64,000 nucleotides of DNA from Akkermansia sp. (GCA_017477935.1 JAFVIC010000106.1:35488-99487); one strand, 5' to 3'. Numbered from the stretch's first letter, positions 43,654 to 52,472 are shown. A program made the numbers and translations. The notes: generated by a model from the letters alone, not told the origin.

Positions 43654-44643
43654 ATGGATTGCTTTTACCGGATATTCGCACGCGCTGACCGATTCACCGC
43701 AGGTATCATTATCAGCGTGATACTGGGCTTGCTACTTCCCTGCACAGGTGCAGTGGCCGAGTGGTTTGACCTGTTGACGAATGCCGCCATCGTGCTGCTG
43801 TTCTACCTGTACGGTGTCAAGTTGTCGCGAGAGAGTGTGATTGCGGGGCTGCTCAACTGGCGACTGCAGCTCATGGTGTTCTTTTACACCTTTATCTTTT
43901 TCCCCATCATCACACCGCTGCTGCAACCGCTGCTGGAGCCGATGGTGGGTAGTGCGCTCTATATGGGCCTGATTTACGTGGCATGCCTGCCCTCAACCGT
44001 GCAAAGCAGCATTGCCTTCACCGCCGTGGCAGGCGGCAATGTACCGGCCGCCGTGTGCTCTGCCTCCGTTTCAAGCCTTCTGGGGGTGTTCCTGACCCCG
44101 TTACTGGTGGGGTTGCTATTCACCCACGGCAACACCGCGGGAGCCGATGTCGGACTTGATACGGTGCTGAAAATCTGCTACCAGATTCTGCTGCCCTTTA
44201 TCCTGGGGCAACTGAGCCGGCGATGGTTGCGCGGCTGGGTCGAGCGCAACAGGGGCCTTATTAAATGGAACGACCAGGGCACCATCTGGCTGGTGATATA
44301 TACCTCGTTCTCCGGAGCCACGGCGCAGGGGTACTGGCAGCAGCTGGAGCTTCGCTACCTGCTTGGCCTGATAGTGGTGTGCAGCGTCATTCTCTGCATT
44401 ACCTTCGCGGCCACGTATTTCAGCAGCCGCAGGTGCGGGTTCAACCGTGAGGATCGTATCACCATCGTCTTCTGCGGGTCTAAGAAAAGCCTGGCCGTCG
44501 GCGCCCCGATGATGCTGGCAATCTTCGGTGAGTTGGACAACAACCTCTTGCTGCCGCTCATGATTTTCCACCAGGTACAGCTCATGGCCTGCGCACAGCT
44601 CGCAAGCCTGTGGAACCGCAAGGCTCAACAACAACCGTCATGA
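43654..44643 (+). CDS. BASS-type transporter, YfeH/SLC10A7-like
   Basis: 329 residues, nine to ten transmembrane helices. Motifs ACLPSTVQSSIAFTAVAGGN and FCGSKKSLAVGAPM correspond to the crossed helices of the bile acid:sodium symporter fold in the YfeH/SLC10A7 subgroup. The substrate is unknown. The frame opens 48 bases earlier, but an upstream start would include the promoter; the ATG 10 bp after TACAAT is preferred. Its stop overlaps the ATG of the next membrane gene (ATGA). Confidence 0.88.
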   Translation: MDCFYRIFARADRFTAGIIISVILGLLLPCTGAVAEWFDLLTNAAIVLLFYLYGVKLSRESVIAGLLNWRLQLMVFFYTFIFFPIITPLLQPLLEPMVGSALYMGLIYVACLPSTVQSSIAFTAVAGGNVPAAVCSASVSSLLGVFLTPLLVGLLFTHGNTAGADVGLDTVLKICYQILLPFILGQLSRRWLRGWVERNRGLIKWNDQGTIWLVIYTSFSGATAQGYWQQLELRYLLGLIVVCSVILCITFAATYFSSRRCGFNREDRITIVFCGSKKSLAVGAPMMLAIFGELDNNLLLPLMIFHQVQLMACAQLASLWNRKAQQQPS

Positions 44644-45326
44644 CTGCTGCCCCGTTTGAGATGTGGTCACTCACCCACCTGCTCACCATCGGCGTGATTG
44701 CCGTGGCCTGTGTGCTGTTGCTGCGGCTGGGTAGCCGCCAATCACTGCGCGGGCGCATTTACTTTGCGCGGCGCTTCGGGCTGGTGATGCTGCTGTTCTT
44801 TGTGTATGAATACGGCTGGCGTTTCGCTACCTTTGGTTTTTCTGCCTGTGTGGAGCAGCAACTGCTCCCGCTGCACTTCTGCGCGTTCATGAGCCTCATC
44901 TGCATCATCTCCCTGTGGTGGCGCAACCCGTGGGCCTGCGCACTGGTGTATTACGGCGTACTCAGTGCCAGTATACAGGCTATTTTCACCCCTGTTCTGA
45001 AAGAGGATTTTCCGAGTGTGGCCTTCATCAACTTTTTCGCATCGCACAGCCTGCTGCTCATGGCAGCACTCATCCAGCTGGGCGTGCTGGGCTGGCGCTC
45101 ACGGCGGCGCGACCCGCTGCTTGCCGTACTGCTGATGGACGCCTACGTACTCGCCATTCACCCCGTTAACCTGTGGCTGGGCAGCAACTACGGCTTCACC
45201 ACCGAGGGCCCGGCCGGCACCATACTCTCACAGCTTGGCCCCGGCCCCTGGTACTACCTGTGGCTGCAACTGCCGGCGCTGGCACTTTTCTACCTCATGT
45301 ACCTGTTTATCCGCCGTAAATCATGA
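44640..45326 (+). CDS. YwaF-like membrane protein (copy 1)
   Basis: 228 residues, six or seven transmembrane helices, matching the YwaF/TIGR02206 family of uncharacterised membrane proteins. Family-like motifs: LPLHFCAFMSL, LMDAYVLAIHPVNLWLGSNYG and LGPGPWYYLWLQLPALAL. I use the ATG overlapping the upstream stop. The next gene is a paralogue that begins in an ATGA overlap. Confidence 0.82.
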   Translation: MTAAPFEMWSLTHLLTIGVIAVACVLLLRLGSRQSLRGRIYFARRFGLVMLLFFVYEYGWRFATFGFSACVEQQLLPLHFCAFMSLICIISLWWRNPWACALVYYGVLSASIQAIFTPVLKEDFPSVAFINFFASHSLLLMAALIQLGVLGWRSRRRDPLLAVLLMDAYVLAIHPVNLWLGSNYGFTTEGPAGTILSQLGPGPWYYLWLQLPALALFYLMYLFIRRKS

Positions 45327-46027
45327 TTGACACACCTATGGAAACCATCCCCTTCATCCGCTGGTCCATGCCGCACATCATCGCACTAGCGCTGACTGTT
45401 ATCGTAGCCGTGCTGCTGCTGTGGCTCGGCAGCCGATTGCAGCAGCGCGGGCGCTTCATCCTGTGCCGAGTGCTGGGTGGCGTAGTGATATTTCAGTTGG
45501 TGAGCGAGTTTGTATGGCGCGCCTTTGCGGATGACTATGGCCCCTGGCAGTACAACCTCCCCCTGCACTTCTGCTCATTTATGAGCGTGTTTGCTTTCAT
45601 CGCGCTGTGGTGGCGCGTGCGCTGGGCCTGCGCCATCGTCTACTTCGGAGTGCTGGCCGGCAGCATACAGGGGCTTATCACCCCGGCCATGGCGAACGGC
45701 TACCCCAGCCTCGCCTTCTTCGTATTCTTCGTGGCGCACAGCCTGCTGCTGGTGGTGGCTCTGGCTATCCCCGTGCTGCTGGGCTGGCGTGCCCGCGGGT
45801 GGGATGACCTGTGCTCCCTGTTGATTATGGACGCCTATGTTCTGCTCGTGCACCCCATCAACCTGTGGCTGCACACCAACTACGGCTACACCATGGGGCC
45901 ACCTATTCCCGGTACCCTGCTCGACTACCTGGGCCCCGCCCCCTGGTACTACCTGTGGGCTCAGCTCCCGGTGCTCGCACTGCTGCGCCTGCTGATGCTG
46001 CCTGTGCATGACCGCAACGAGCCCTGA
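45323..46027 (+). CDS. YwaF-like membrane protein (copy 2)
   Basis: 234 residues, same family as the gene before it, with aligned motifs LPLHFCSFMSV, IMDAYVLLVHPINLWLHTNYG and LGPAPWYYLWAQLPVLAL. The pair arose by tandem duplication and has clearly diverged. Function unknown. Third gene of the transporter operon; the next gene is 81 bp away with its own signals. Confidence 0.82.
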   Translation: MIDTPMETIPFIRWSMPHIIALALTVIVAVLLLWLGSRLQQRGRFILCRVLGGVVIFQLVSEFVWRAFADDYGPWQYNLPLHFCSFMSVFAFIALWWRVRWACAIVYFGVLAGSIQGLITPAMANGYPSLAFFVFFVAHSLLLVVALAIPVLLGWRARGWDDLCSLLIMDAYVLLVHPINLWLHTNYGYTMGPPIPGTLLDYLGPAPWYYLWAQLPVLALLRLLMLPVHDRNEP

Positions 46028-46072
46028 TGTGAACATTATTTCAAAAAAAAGCTGTCTTTTTCATAGGAATTG

Positions 46073-46081
46073 TGATATTAT
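46073..46081 (+). promoter_or_regulatory. Extended -10 promoter of the 46109 gene
   Basis: TGATATTAT (TGn plus TATTAT), no clear -35; AT-rich surroundings. Leader about 20 nt. Confidence 0.4.
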
Positions 46082-46089
46082 TTACACCG

Positions 46090-46096
46090 AAAGGAG
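46090..46096 (+). promoter_or_regulatory. Ribosome binding site of the 46109 gene
   Basis: AAAGGAG, 12 bp from the ATG; one of only two clear Shine-Dalgarno sequences seen in the window. Confidence 0.6.
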
Positions 46097-46108
46097 AACA
46101 CAAGCCGT

Positions 46109-46432
46109 ATGAAAACAAAATCAAGAACTTACAAATATCTGTCCGTCACCTGCCAGGTGCTGACGCTGCTGGGCATCGCCACCGGTCTGGGTGCCCTCTG
46201 CTACATGGTATGGGAACTGGGCGATTTACTCATGCTTGAAAACCGCCTGTACAGCATGACTCCCGACATGCAGCTGCCCGCCCTGCTGGATGTGGTGGAT
46301 GACGTGCCGGAAGATGTGATTGAACCGGCCATTGTCGGTGGAGTCTCGCTGGTGATATCCATGCTCACCGGACTGGCAGGGGTGATTTTGACCTGCCTGA
46401 CGTGCCGGGATAAAACCGAGCCGACTGACTAA
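46109..46432 (+). CDS. Small two-helix membrane protein
   Basis: 107 residues with transmembrane helices at about 10-35 (VTCQVLTLLGIATGLGALCYM) and 75-95 (GGVSLVISMLTGLAGVILTCL), joined by an acidic loop (DVVDDVPEDVIEP). No recognised family. Short but credible: good Shine-Dalgarno, AT-rich promoter region, and codon use like its neighbours. Confidence 0.7.
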   Translation: MKTKSRTYKYLSVTCQVLTLLGIATGLGALCYMVWELGDLLMLENRLYSMTPDMQLPALLDVVDDVPEDVIEPAIVGGVSLVISMLTGLAGVILTCLTCRDKTEPTD

Positions 46433-46498
46433 TCACCGGCCAGGCGGAATCCGCCCCCGAATCGCCCTATAGACAAACAGGCCGCGGACTTCAGCAGT

Positions 46499-46520
46499 AT
46501 CGGGGCACGGGTGCCCCGAT
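46499..46520. terminator. Palindromic hairpin after the 46520 gene
   Basis: Perfect 10-bp inverted repeat ATCGGGGCAC / GTGCCCCGAT with two bases between, touching the stop codon of the minus-strand gene. No T-run on either side, so it is a weak terminator candidate for both convergent genes. Confidence 0.4.
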
Positions 46521-47293
46521 CAGCGGCCGATGGTGGCGTTGAACTTCACGGGTACCTCAACTTTGTTGCACTGCTTGTAGGTGCGCAGCACGAAGCGGAA
46601 CTTCTCGCTGCGGGAGTTGAGGATACAGACAGCACTCACGAGCTTGCTGTCAGCGTTGAGGTAGCCGTCCACAATCTCGGGTTGCAGAGGTGTGCCGTCT
46701 TCCTGCTGTATGACAATATCCGCTATATCGGGGGAATTTTCATACTCAATGAGCAGCACGGTGTTATCAGGGTCATCGGCGGAGGATTCCGTGGGGCTCA
46801 AATGAAAAGTATGCCCCCCCGAAGTGATGGTGTGTTTCTGTGCCGCGGCGAAAACGATTGGTTCATGCTCCGTCTGCTCGGATGAGGCCGGAATATCAAC
46901 CGTCGTATCAACCCGCAACACACCGCCTTCGGGGTGGCGGTTGAAATCATAGACGGCAATCACACAGTTGGCGTCCGAATCATAGCAGAGCTCCCACTCA
47001 CGGAACCGCCCTTCGAGCGTGTTGCCGACGGCATCCGTCGCAATCAGGGGGCGCTCAGGGCGCACGTTTTCCGCGCGAATGCGGATAATACAGCCGGGCG
47101 CCGGGGCAAGGTGCAGGCGCACCGAGCAAAGCACAGCACCTGTACCATCTTTGGGGAAAAAGCAATCAACACTCTGCGGTGAAGCTTTGATAACAGGGGC
47201 AGCGGCCTGCTCCTGTGCGGACGACACAGGCGACAGACAGGCGGCGAACAGAATAGCAATAAGGGCTGTTTTTCGCATATTCACGAACATCAT
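46520..47293 (-). CDS. Secreted protein, paralogue pair member 2
   Basis: 257 residues with a signal peptide (RKTALIAILFAACLSPVSSA, cut near 26). The mature part is beta-rich with paired cysteines in the first half (DCFFPKDG, LCSVRLHL, PGCIIRI, LCYDSDANCVIAV) and reads as two beta-sandwich-like domains. It is distantly related to the upstream gene product (shared PAPGCxI, FNRHPEGG / LNRRPGGD, HEPIVF / HAPVQV). No known domain. ATGA overlap with the upstream gene. Confidence 0.75.
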   Translation of the reverse strand: MMFVNMRKTALIAILFAACLSPVSSAQEQAAAPVIKASPQSVDCFFPKDGTGAVLCSVRLHLAPAPGCIIRIRAENVRPERPLIATDAVGNTLEGRFREWELCYDSDANCVIAVYDFNRHPEGGVLRVDTTVDIPASSEQTEHEPIVFAAAQKHTITSGGHTFHLSPTESSADDPDNTVLLIEYENSPDIADIVIQQEDGTPLQPEIVDGYLNADSKLVSAVCILNSRSEKFRFVLRTYKQCNKVEVPVKFNATIGR

Positions 47294-48057
47294 TTGGTGC
47301 TGACATTACCCAGACCGACCTGCATGCGGAAATTGACATGCTCGCGCCTGGGATTTCTGACGGTAACGATTCGTAAGTGCTCGGTGGGGTCGGCATCCCA
47401 CAGTTCAATCCGGTGAGAATAACTGCCGGTGGGTGTAAGCTCGACCGGCTGGGTATGAACCTCGCCGTTGATACCGTACCACACGCGCTCCACACGGCGA
47501 ATAATGACACCGCTCGGGGAAGTCAGGCTGAGCTCGGCACGGCGAATCTTGCCGCCCTCGCGATTGCGGTCGGAGCCATTACCGGCAGCGGGCGTGCTCT
47601 TGATGGTGACAGTGTCGCTGAGCTTCAGTTCCGCCGGAGCGGTCAAATCCACCTGCACCGGGGCATGAGCCGTGCGCTCGGTGGCCACTGTTACCACGAG
47701 TTCTCCCTGCAGCTCAATCTTGTCACCGCCGGGGCGGCGGTTCAGGGTAAATGTGGTGAAGGCCCGGTTGTCGTTGTCGATAATAATCCCGCGGCGCTCT
47801 GCCAGCGAGACAGCCCCTCGGGAATCTTTCACGCGGATGACGCCGGTGAGTTGGGCGCTCTCACACATCAGCATACCCGGCGGGGGTATCAGTTCGAGCG
47901 TGCAGGTCAGACCGGGGGTGGTAGAGTTGTTGTGAGTGCGGTACTGAGTACGGCAACGGCGCAGCTCGACACTCACCCCCTGCGGGGCGGCCACTGCCAG
48001 ACCAGCACTGCAGGTTACAAGCAATGCCGAAATCAACTTTAACATACCGCGTCTCAT
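47290..48057 (-). CDS. Secreted protein, paralogue pair member 1
   Basis: 255 residues; signal peptide MRRGMLKLISALLVTCSAG with a likely cut near VAA-24. The beta-rich mature protein has LTCTLELIPPPGMLMCESAQL, aligning with the downstream paralogue, and ends NFRMQVGLGNVS. I do not recognise the family. Such paired secreted beta proteins may act as a heteromer; that is an inference from the overlap and similarity only. The promoter is 14 bp upstream. Confidence 0.75.
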   Translation of the reverse strand: MRRGMLKLISALLVTCSAGLAVAAPQGVSVELRRCRTQYRTHNNSTTPGLTCTLELIPPPGMLMCESAQLTGVIRVKDSRGAVSLAERRGIIIDNDNRAFTTFTLNRRPGGDKIELQGELVVTVATERTAHAPVQVDLTAPAELKLSDTVTIKSTPAAGNGSDRNREGGKIRRAELSLTSPSGVIIRRVERVWYGINGEVHTQPVELTPTGSYSHRIELWDADPTEHLRIVTVRNPRREHVNFRMQVGLGNVSTK

Positions 48058-48071
48058 AGTATATACTACTT

Positions 48072-48100
48072 GTTATAGCTTATTCAGCTTTGCATTGCAA
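48072..48100 (-). promoter_or_regulatory. Promoter of the secreted paralogue pair
   Basis: Minus strand TTGCAA, 17 bp, TATAAC, 14 bp, ATG. Confidence 0.55.
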
Positions 48101-48283
48101 GCTTTTCTTGCCGTTTAACCGGGCAAACGCCTTTGAAAAAGCCTGCCTGACTCGCTTTGTGTGTCAATTTCGCCGTCAGGCAAGCCGTCAATCGGGTTCT
48201 TATATCGACCGACTGACGGCGGCTGTTATGTAATTTAAGGCGCGGCAGACGGGAAATTTAACAACTGTATGACGAAAATTAGC

Positions 48284-48312
48284 TGGACATCATGGGCTTT
48301 AACCTATATAAT
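48284..48312 (+). promoter_or_regulatory. Promoter of cmk-plsC-recF
   Basis: TGGACA, 17 bp, TATAAT (consensus -10), then 8 bp (AGGCGCGT) to the ATG. The AGGCGCG spacer is shared with the 10854 promoter. Confidence 0.7.
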
Positions 48313-48320
48313 AGGCGCGT

Positions 48321-48956
48321 ATGAATCCCCCCGCCATTGCCATAGACGGCCCCGCAGCCTCCGGTAAATCCACAGTTGCCAAGCTGATTGCACGCGAGCT
48401 TGGCTATACTTTCATCAATACCGGCGCCATGTACCGCGCCGTCACTTGGTACGCGCTGCAACAGGGGGTGAACCCGACCGATACCGCAGCCGTGAAGGCT
48501 CTGCTGGCTGACATTCCCCTTTCCTTCGGCAAAGAGGGTGCCAACTCCACCGTCATGTGCCGCGGCACGGTACTGAGCAGCGAGCTGACCGAAACCGCGG
48601 TGAATGACAACGTGTCAGCCGTGGCTGCTATTCCCGAAGTGCGTGCCCTGCTCGTTGCCAAACAGCGCGAGTACAATACCACAGAGCCCGTGGTGATGGA
48701 AGGGCGCGATATCGGTACCGTTGTCTTCCCTGAGACTCCCTTCAAGTATTTCGTAACAGCCTCTGAAGAGGTGCGCGCTGCCCGCCGCGCCGCACAGGGG
48801 CTTACAGACTCCATCGCCGAGCGCGACCGCAAGGATTCCGCCCGTGCTTGTGCCCCGCTCACCATGGCCGCAGATGCCACCCTGGTTGACACCTCCGAAC
48901 TCACTATCGACCAGGTTGTCGCCAAAATCGTAGCCGACATCAAGAGCAAAATCTGA
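48321..48956 (+). CDS. cmk: Cytidylate kinase
   Basis: 211 residues. P-loop GPAASGKST at 10-18, NTGAMYRAV substrate motif, DIGTVVFPE, and the C-terminal SVxER-like region, all typical of bacterial (d)CMP kinase. It phosphorylates CMP and dCMP with ATP. The start codon follows a consensus -10 box by 8 bp, so the mRNA should be leaderless. First gene before plsC (27 bp) and recF. Confidence 0.93.
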   Translation: MNPPAIAIDGPAASGKSTVAKLIARELGYTFINTGAMYRAVTWYALQQGVNPTDTAAVKALLADIPLSFGKEGANSTVMCRGTVLSSELTETAVNDNVSAVAAIPEVRALLVAKQREYNTTEPVVMEGRDIGTVVFPETPFKYFVTASEEVRAARRAAQGLTDSIAERDRKDSARACAPLTMAADATLVDTSELTIDQVVAKIVADIKSKI

Positions 48957-48967
48957 TTACCGCACAG

Positions 48968-48974
48968 AAAGGAG
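48968..48974 (+). promoter_or_regulatory. Ribosome binding site of plsC
   Basis: AAAGGAG, 9 bp from the ATG; a canonical Shine-Dalgarno, rare in this window, which decides the start at 48984. Confidence 0.7.
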
Positions 48975-48983
48975 CCGCAATAT

Positions 48984-49616
48984 ATGGAAATCAAGATGAA
49001 TCCCATCTACTTCGTCATCATCACGCTGGCGAAGGCTGCCGCCAAAGCACTCTTTAACGTCAGAGTGATTAACCGCGAAAAACTCATCGAGCACGGGCCC
49101 TGCATCTATGTGGCGAATCACCAGAGCTTCCTTGACCCGCCCATGATTGGCCAGCTCTTTGAGCGCGAGATTTTCTTCCTGGCCCGCAAGACCCTGATGG
49201 ATCACCCCATCATGAACTTCGGGCTGCCCTACTGCAACGTCATCCCCATCGACCAGGAACGCCCCGACCCCGGCAGCATTCTCAAGGTGCTGCGTCTGGT
49301 ACGCCAGGGCGAGAGTATCATCATCTTCCCGGAGGGTTCCCGCTGCGAAGACGGTCAGATTCACGACGCCATGCCCGGTATCGGCCTCATTCTCGGCCGC
49401 CTGGCCGGTGTACCTGTGCAGCCCATTCGCATCGAAGGCGCCTATGACTGCCTGCCGCCCCACCGCAGCAAGCTTGAGCTGCACCCCATCACCCTGAGCA
49501 TCGGTGACCCCATCCCCTTCACCGAGTCTGAGCTGAAAGCCAAGGGACGCGATGCCCAGCTTGCCATCGGTCGCAAGATTATGGATGCCATCAAGGCTCT
49601 GCCCCTTAACCCCTGA
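48984..49616 (+). CDS. plsC: 1-acyl-sn-glycerol-3-phosphate acyltransferase
   Basis: 210 residues. The NHQSFLD acyltransferase box (His46, Asp51) and FPEGSR box match PlsC, the enzyme that makes phosphatidic acid from lysophosphatidic acid. One hydrophobic N-terminal segment (about 6-24). The cmk-plsC neighbourhood is common in bacteria. recF follows after 22 bp. Confidence 0.9.
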   Translation: MEIKMNPIYFVIITLAKAAAKALFNVRVINREKLIEHGPCIYVANHQSFLDPPMIGQLFEREIFFLARKTLMDHPIMNFGLPYCNVIPIDQERPDPGSILKVLRLVRQGESIIIFPEGSRCEDGQIHDAMPGIGLILGRLAGVPVQPIRIEGAYDCLPPHRSKLELHPITLSIGDPIPFTESELKAKGRDAQLAIGRKIMDAIKALPLNP

Positions 49617-49638
49617 TTTTTATCACGCAATCGAGCAC

Positions 49639-50685
49639 ATGCTCCGCACGCTGCGCCTCCGGCACTTCAGGTGCTACCAAGCCCTCAACTGGGATATACC
49701 GGCTGAGGGCGCGCTGCTTTTAGGCAACAACGCCGAAGGAAAAACCAGCCTGATGGAGGCCATCTGCTTTGCGCTCACCCTGCACACTCCGCGTGCCCAC
49801 AAGCTCGACCGCCTGGCCATGCACGGGCAAAGCGATTTCGGCATATCGCTCACCACGCAGAGCGACACGCGCCGACTGACCTGGCAACAGCGCAAGCTCA
49901 ACTTGCAGGTGAACGGTGCCACCCGCCGGGATTTCAATGACTACCTGACCGACTCCCCCCCTGTCGTTTGGCTGGGGAACGGCGACATAGCACTTGTCAC
50001 CGGCGGAGCCGAAGAGCGCCGCAGCTACCTCGATTTTCTGGGGGCACAGTGGCACCCAGCCTACCGCAGCGCCCTGCGCGAGTACCGCAAGGCACTCAAG
50101 AGCCGCAACCTGCTGCTGCGTAACCCCCGCCATAGCTCCGCCACCCTGCGCAGTTATGCCGCCGTGCTGAGCCGCTACGGCGAGGTGCTCGTCACCCTGC
50201 GCCGCCAGCTGCTCACCCTGCTGCAGCCGCACATCTGCGACTACCACAGCCGCATATCCGGCGGAGCAGAGCAAGTAACCCTCACCTACACGCCATCCAC
50301 CGAGGAGCCCCTGCTACACGCGCTGGAGCAAAGCACCGCTACCGATGAGCGACTCGGCTTCACTTCCGTCGGCCCTCACCGCGATGACTTCACCCTGCAC
50401 ATCGCCGGGACATCGGCTGCGGATTATGGCTCCGAAGGACAACAACGCACCCTCGCCACCGCGCTCGTACTGGCCCAGGCCGGCCTTTTACAGGTGGAAA
50501 CCGGCCACGCCCCCATTCTGCTCATCGACGACATCTTCGGCGAACTCGACCCGGCCCGACGCAAGGCCCTGCTCGCCCTGTTGCCGGCCGATTCGCAGAT
50601 TTTCATCACCACCACCCATCTTGATTGGCTGGGTTCTGCCACCGCGCCTCTGCCCGTCATCCGTATTGCCGATGTGCGAGCATGA
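49639..50685 (+). CDS. recF: DNA replication and repair protein RecF
   Basis: 348 residues from MLRTLRLRHFRCYQ, the conserved RecF start; the frame is open 87 bases earlier, but that part lies mostly inside plsC. Walker A GNNAEGKTSLMEA (about 30-42), signature-like SEGQQRTLATAL and Walker B LLIDDIFGELDPARR. RecF loads RecA at gapped DNA together with RecO and RecR. The usual dnaN neighbour is absent; dnaA is about 2.3 kb further on. Confidence 0.92.
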   Translation: MLRTLRLRHFRCYQALNWDIPAEGALLLGNNAEGKTSLMEAICFALTLHTPRAHKLDRLAMHGQSDFGISLTTQSDTRRLTWQQRKLNLQVNGATRRDFNDYLTDSPPVVWLGNGDIALVTGGAEERRSYLDFLGAQWHPAYRSALREYRKALKSRNLLLRNPRHSSATLRSYAAVLSRYGEVLVTLRRQLLTLLQPHICDYHSRISGGAEQVTLTYTPSTEEPLLHALEQSTATDERLGFTSVGPHRDDFTLHIAGTSAADYGSEGQQRTLATALVLAQAGLLQVETGHAPILLIDDIFGELDPARRKALLALLPADSQIFITTTHLDWLGSATAPLPVIRIADVRA

Positions 50686-50718
50686 TTCCCGGGGGGGGGA
50701 CAAATCCCGAAATCGCTC

Positions 50719-50747
50719 TTGCTATTAGCACAACAGCATGCTAAAAT
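50719..50747 (+). promoter_or_regulatory. Promoter of the CPBP protease and thiL
   Basis: TTGCTA, 17 bp, TAAAAT, 13 bp, ATG. A run of nine G lies upstream, just after the recF stop. Confidence 0.55.
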
Positions 50748-50760
50748 GTGCCCGTAAGGT

Positions 50761-51585
50761 ATGATTGAAAAACTCTCCACACTCCCACTCTATCAGGTTA
50801 TCAATTTAGGATTGCTGTTCGGCAGCATGTTACTGTGCCTGATAGTATGGCTCGCCGGAATACTGAATACCCAGCTTCTCGGGCGAGGCTTGCCGCGCAT
50901 ACCGCGCTATGAGGGGTCAATCTTTCCGCACCCGCTTGAGGAGGGGTACACACTGCTGTTCATTGTCGGTTTCACCTTTCTGAGCCTGGCCAACATCACC
51001 ACCGACAGGGTGGATGAATCCATAAGCCCCATGCAAGCCTGGACAGCAGCCTTTCTGACAGCAGCCATCTACCTCCCCATGGCGCTGCGCTATGTTGCCC
51101 TGCCGATTGAGCAGGGTATATTCCGATGGCGCAACCTGGGCACCACCGCCATAGCTCTCGCTATTATTTACTTCGTAGGTATTATTTTGCAAATATGCGG
51201 CTGCATGGAGTGGATTCAGCACGTCAGCGGCTCACCGGAGCAGCAACAGGTTACGGAAGACATCGCCGCAACGGAAGCACCGCTCACCCTGGCAGCACTC
51301 CTCTTCAGCGCACTTGTCATCGCCCCGGTGATGGAGGAGTTCGCCTTCCGCGGCTTTATCTACAACGTACTCAGACAGCGAGCCGGCATCGTTGCCGCTG
51401 CCATCAGCTCAAGCCTGCTTTTCAGCGCTGTTCACACCTCGCTGGTACAGGCGCCGGTATTGTTTATTTTCGGTTGTGCACAGTGTTACCTGTACGAAAA
51501 ATCGCGCAGTATCATTTACCCCATGCTCCTGCACGCCGTATTCAACAGCGCCTCAACCATGCTTATCTTCCTGGCGTCTGAATAA
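50761..51585 (+). CDS. CPBP (CAAX/Abi) intramembrane metalloprotease
   Basis: 274 residues, about seven transmembrane helices. Motif 1 EExxxR is at 192-197 (EEFAFR), motif 2 has FSAVHTS, and motif 3 LLHAVFNSAS; these His/Glu/Asn residues form the active site of the Abi/CPBP family. Family members process prenylated or bacteriocin-like peptides or act in envelope signalling; the substrate here is unknown. thiL follows after 5 bp. Confidence 0.9.
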   Translation: MIEKLSTLPLYQVINLGLLFGSMLLCLIVWLAGILNTQLLGRGLPRIPRYEGSIFPHPLEEGYTLLFIVGFTFLSLANITTDRVDESISPMQAWTAAFLTAAIYLPMALRYVALPIEQGIFRWRNLGTTAIALAIIYFVGIILQICGCMEWIQHVSGSPEQQQVTEDIAATEAPLTLAALLFSALVIAPVMEEFAFRGFIYNVLRQRAGIVAAAISSSLLFSAVHTSLVQAPVLFIFGCAQCYLYEKSRSIIYPMLLHAVFNSASTMLIFLASE

Positions 51586-51590
51586 TATAT

Positions 51591-52472
51591 ATGCCCACCC
51601 CTCTCTCACAACTGGGTGAGAATGCCGTGCTGGCACGCCTGCTGCAGCAGCTCACCACACAGACCCCCATGCTCACCGGGCCCGGGGATGATTGCGCCGT
51701 GGTGGCACGAGACAGCGAGTGGGACACCCTGTTGAAAACCGACGTCGTGGTCGAGAATGTGCACTTCACGCCTGATACACTCCCCGAGCGGATAGGGCAT
51801 AAAGCCCTCGCCCGCGCAGTGTCAGACATAGCCGCTATGGGCGGCCTGCCCGAGTTCGCCCTGGTCACGCTCCTCATACACCCCGGCCGCAGCATCGAGA
51901 CGGCTGAGGGCATCTACCGCGGCCTCAACCGCCTGGCTGCGCGCTGCGGGGTCTCTGTAGCCGGTGGCGAAACCTCAGCACTGCCGTACGACGGAATCGT
52001 CATCAACGTGGCTCTCACAGGCCGCGTAGAGCGCGGGCGAGCCATTCTGCGCTCCGGTGGCCGACCGGGCGACATCATCTGCGTGAGCGGCCCGCTGGGC
52101 GGCTCATTCCCGAGCGGGCACCACCTCGACTTTGAACCCAGGCTGCAGCTTGCCCGCCGACTGATGACACAGGGGCCACGCCCCACCGCCATGATGGACC
52201 TCTCCGACGGGCTCGGCGCAGACCTCCCCCGACTGGCGCAAGCCGGCGGTTGCGGGTTTAACATCCGCCCCGAGCAACTTCCCCTCAATCCGGGTTGCAC
52301 ACCGCAGCAAGGCATCGCTGACGGTGAAGATTACGAGCTTTTGCTCACGTTCGACCCGCAGGACTTCGCGCAACTGCCGCACGACCTCCGTTCCACCCTA
52401 TACCCCATCGGCACCCTCACCGCGTGTGCCACAAGCGAGTTGACCACCGGCTGGCAACACTTCCGCAACTGA
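51591..52472 (+). CDS. thiL: Thiamine-monophosphate kinase
   Basis: 293 residues. ThiL motifs: GDDCAVV, LLKTDVVVENVHF, ALARAVSDIAAMGG, and MMDLSDGLGADL. It phosphorylates TMP to the cofactor thiamine diphosphate with ATP. Its five-base spacing from the protease gene suggests one transcript. Confidence 0.92.
   Translation: MPTPLSQLGENAVLARLLQQLTTQTPMLTGPGDDCAVVARDSEWDTLLKTDVVVENVHFTPDTLPERIGHKALARAVSDIAAMGGLPEFALVTLLIHPGRSIETAEGIYRGLNRLAARCGVSVAGGETSALPYDGIVINVALTGRVERGRAILRSGGRPGDIICVSGPLGGSFPSGHHLDFEPRLQLARRLMTQGPRPTAMMDLSDGLGADLPRLAQAGGCGFNIRPEQLPLNPGCTPQQGIADGEDYELLLTFDPQDFAQLPHDLRSTLYPIGTLTACATSELTTGWQHFRN

Larger units (their letters stand above)
48058..48320. other. Divergent intergenic region with two hairpins
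   Basis: Holds the promoters of the two divergent units and, between them, two consecutive stem-loops: 48141-48151 with 48175-48185, and 48184-48195 with 48209-48220. Each has one mismatch on the plus strand that becomes a U-G wobble on the minus strand. Confidence 0.5.
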
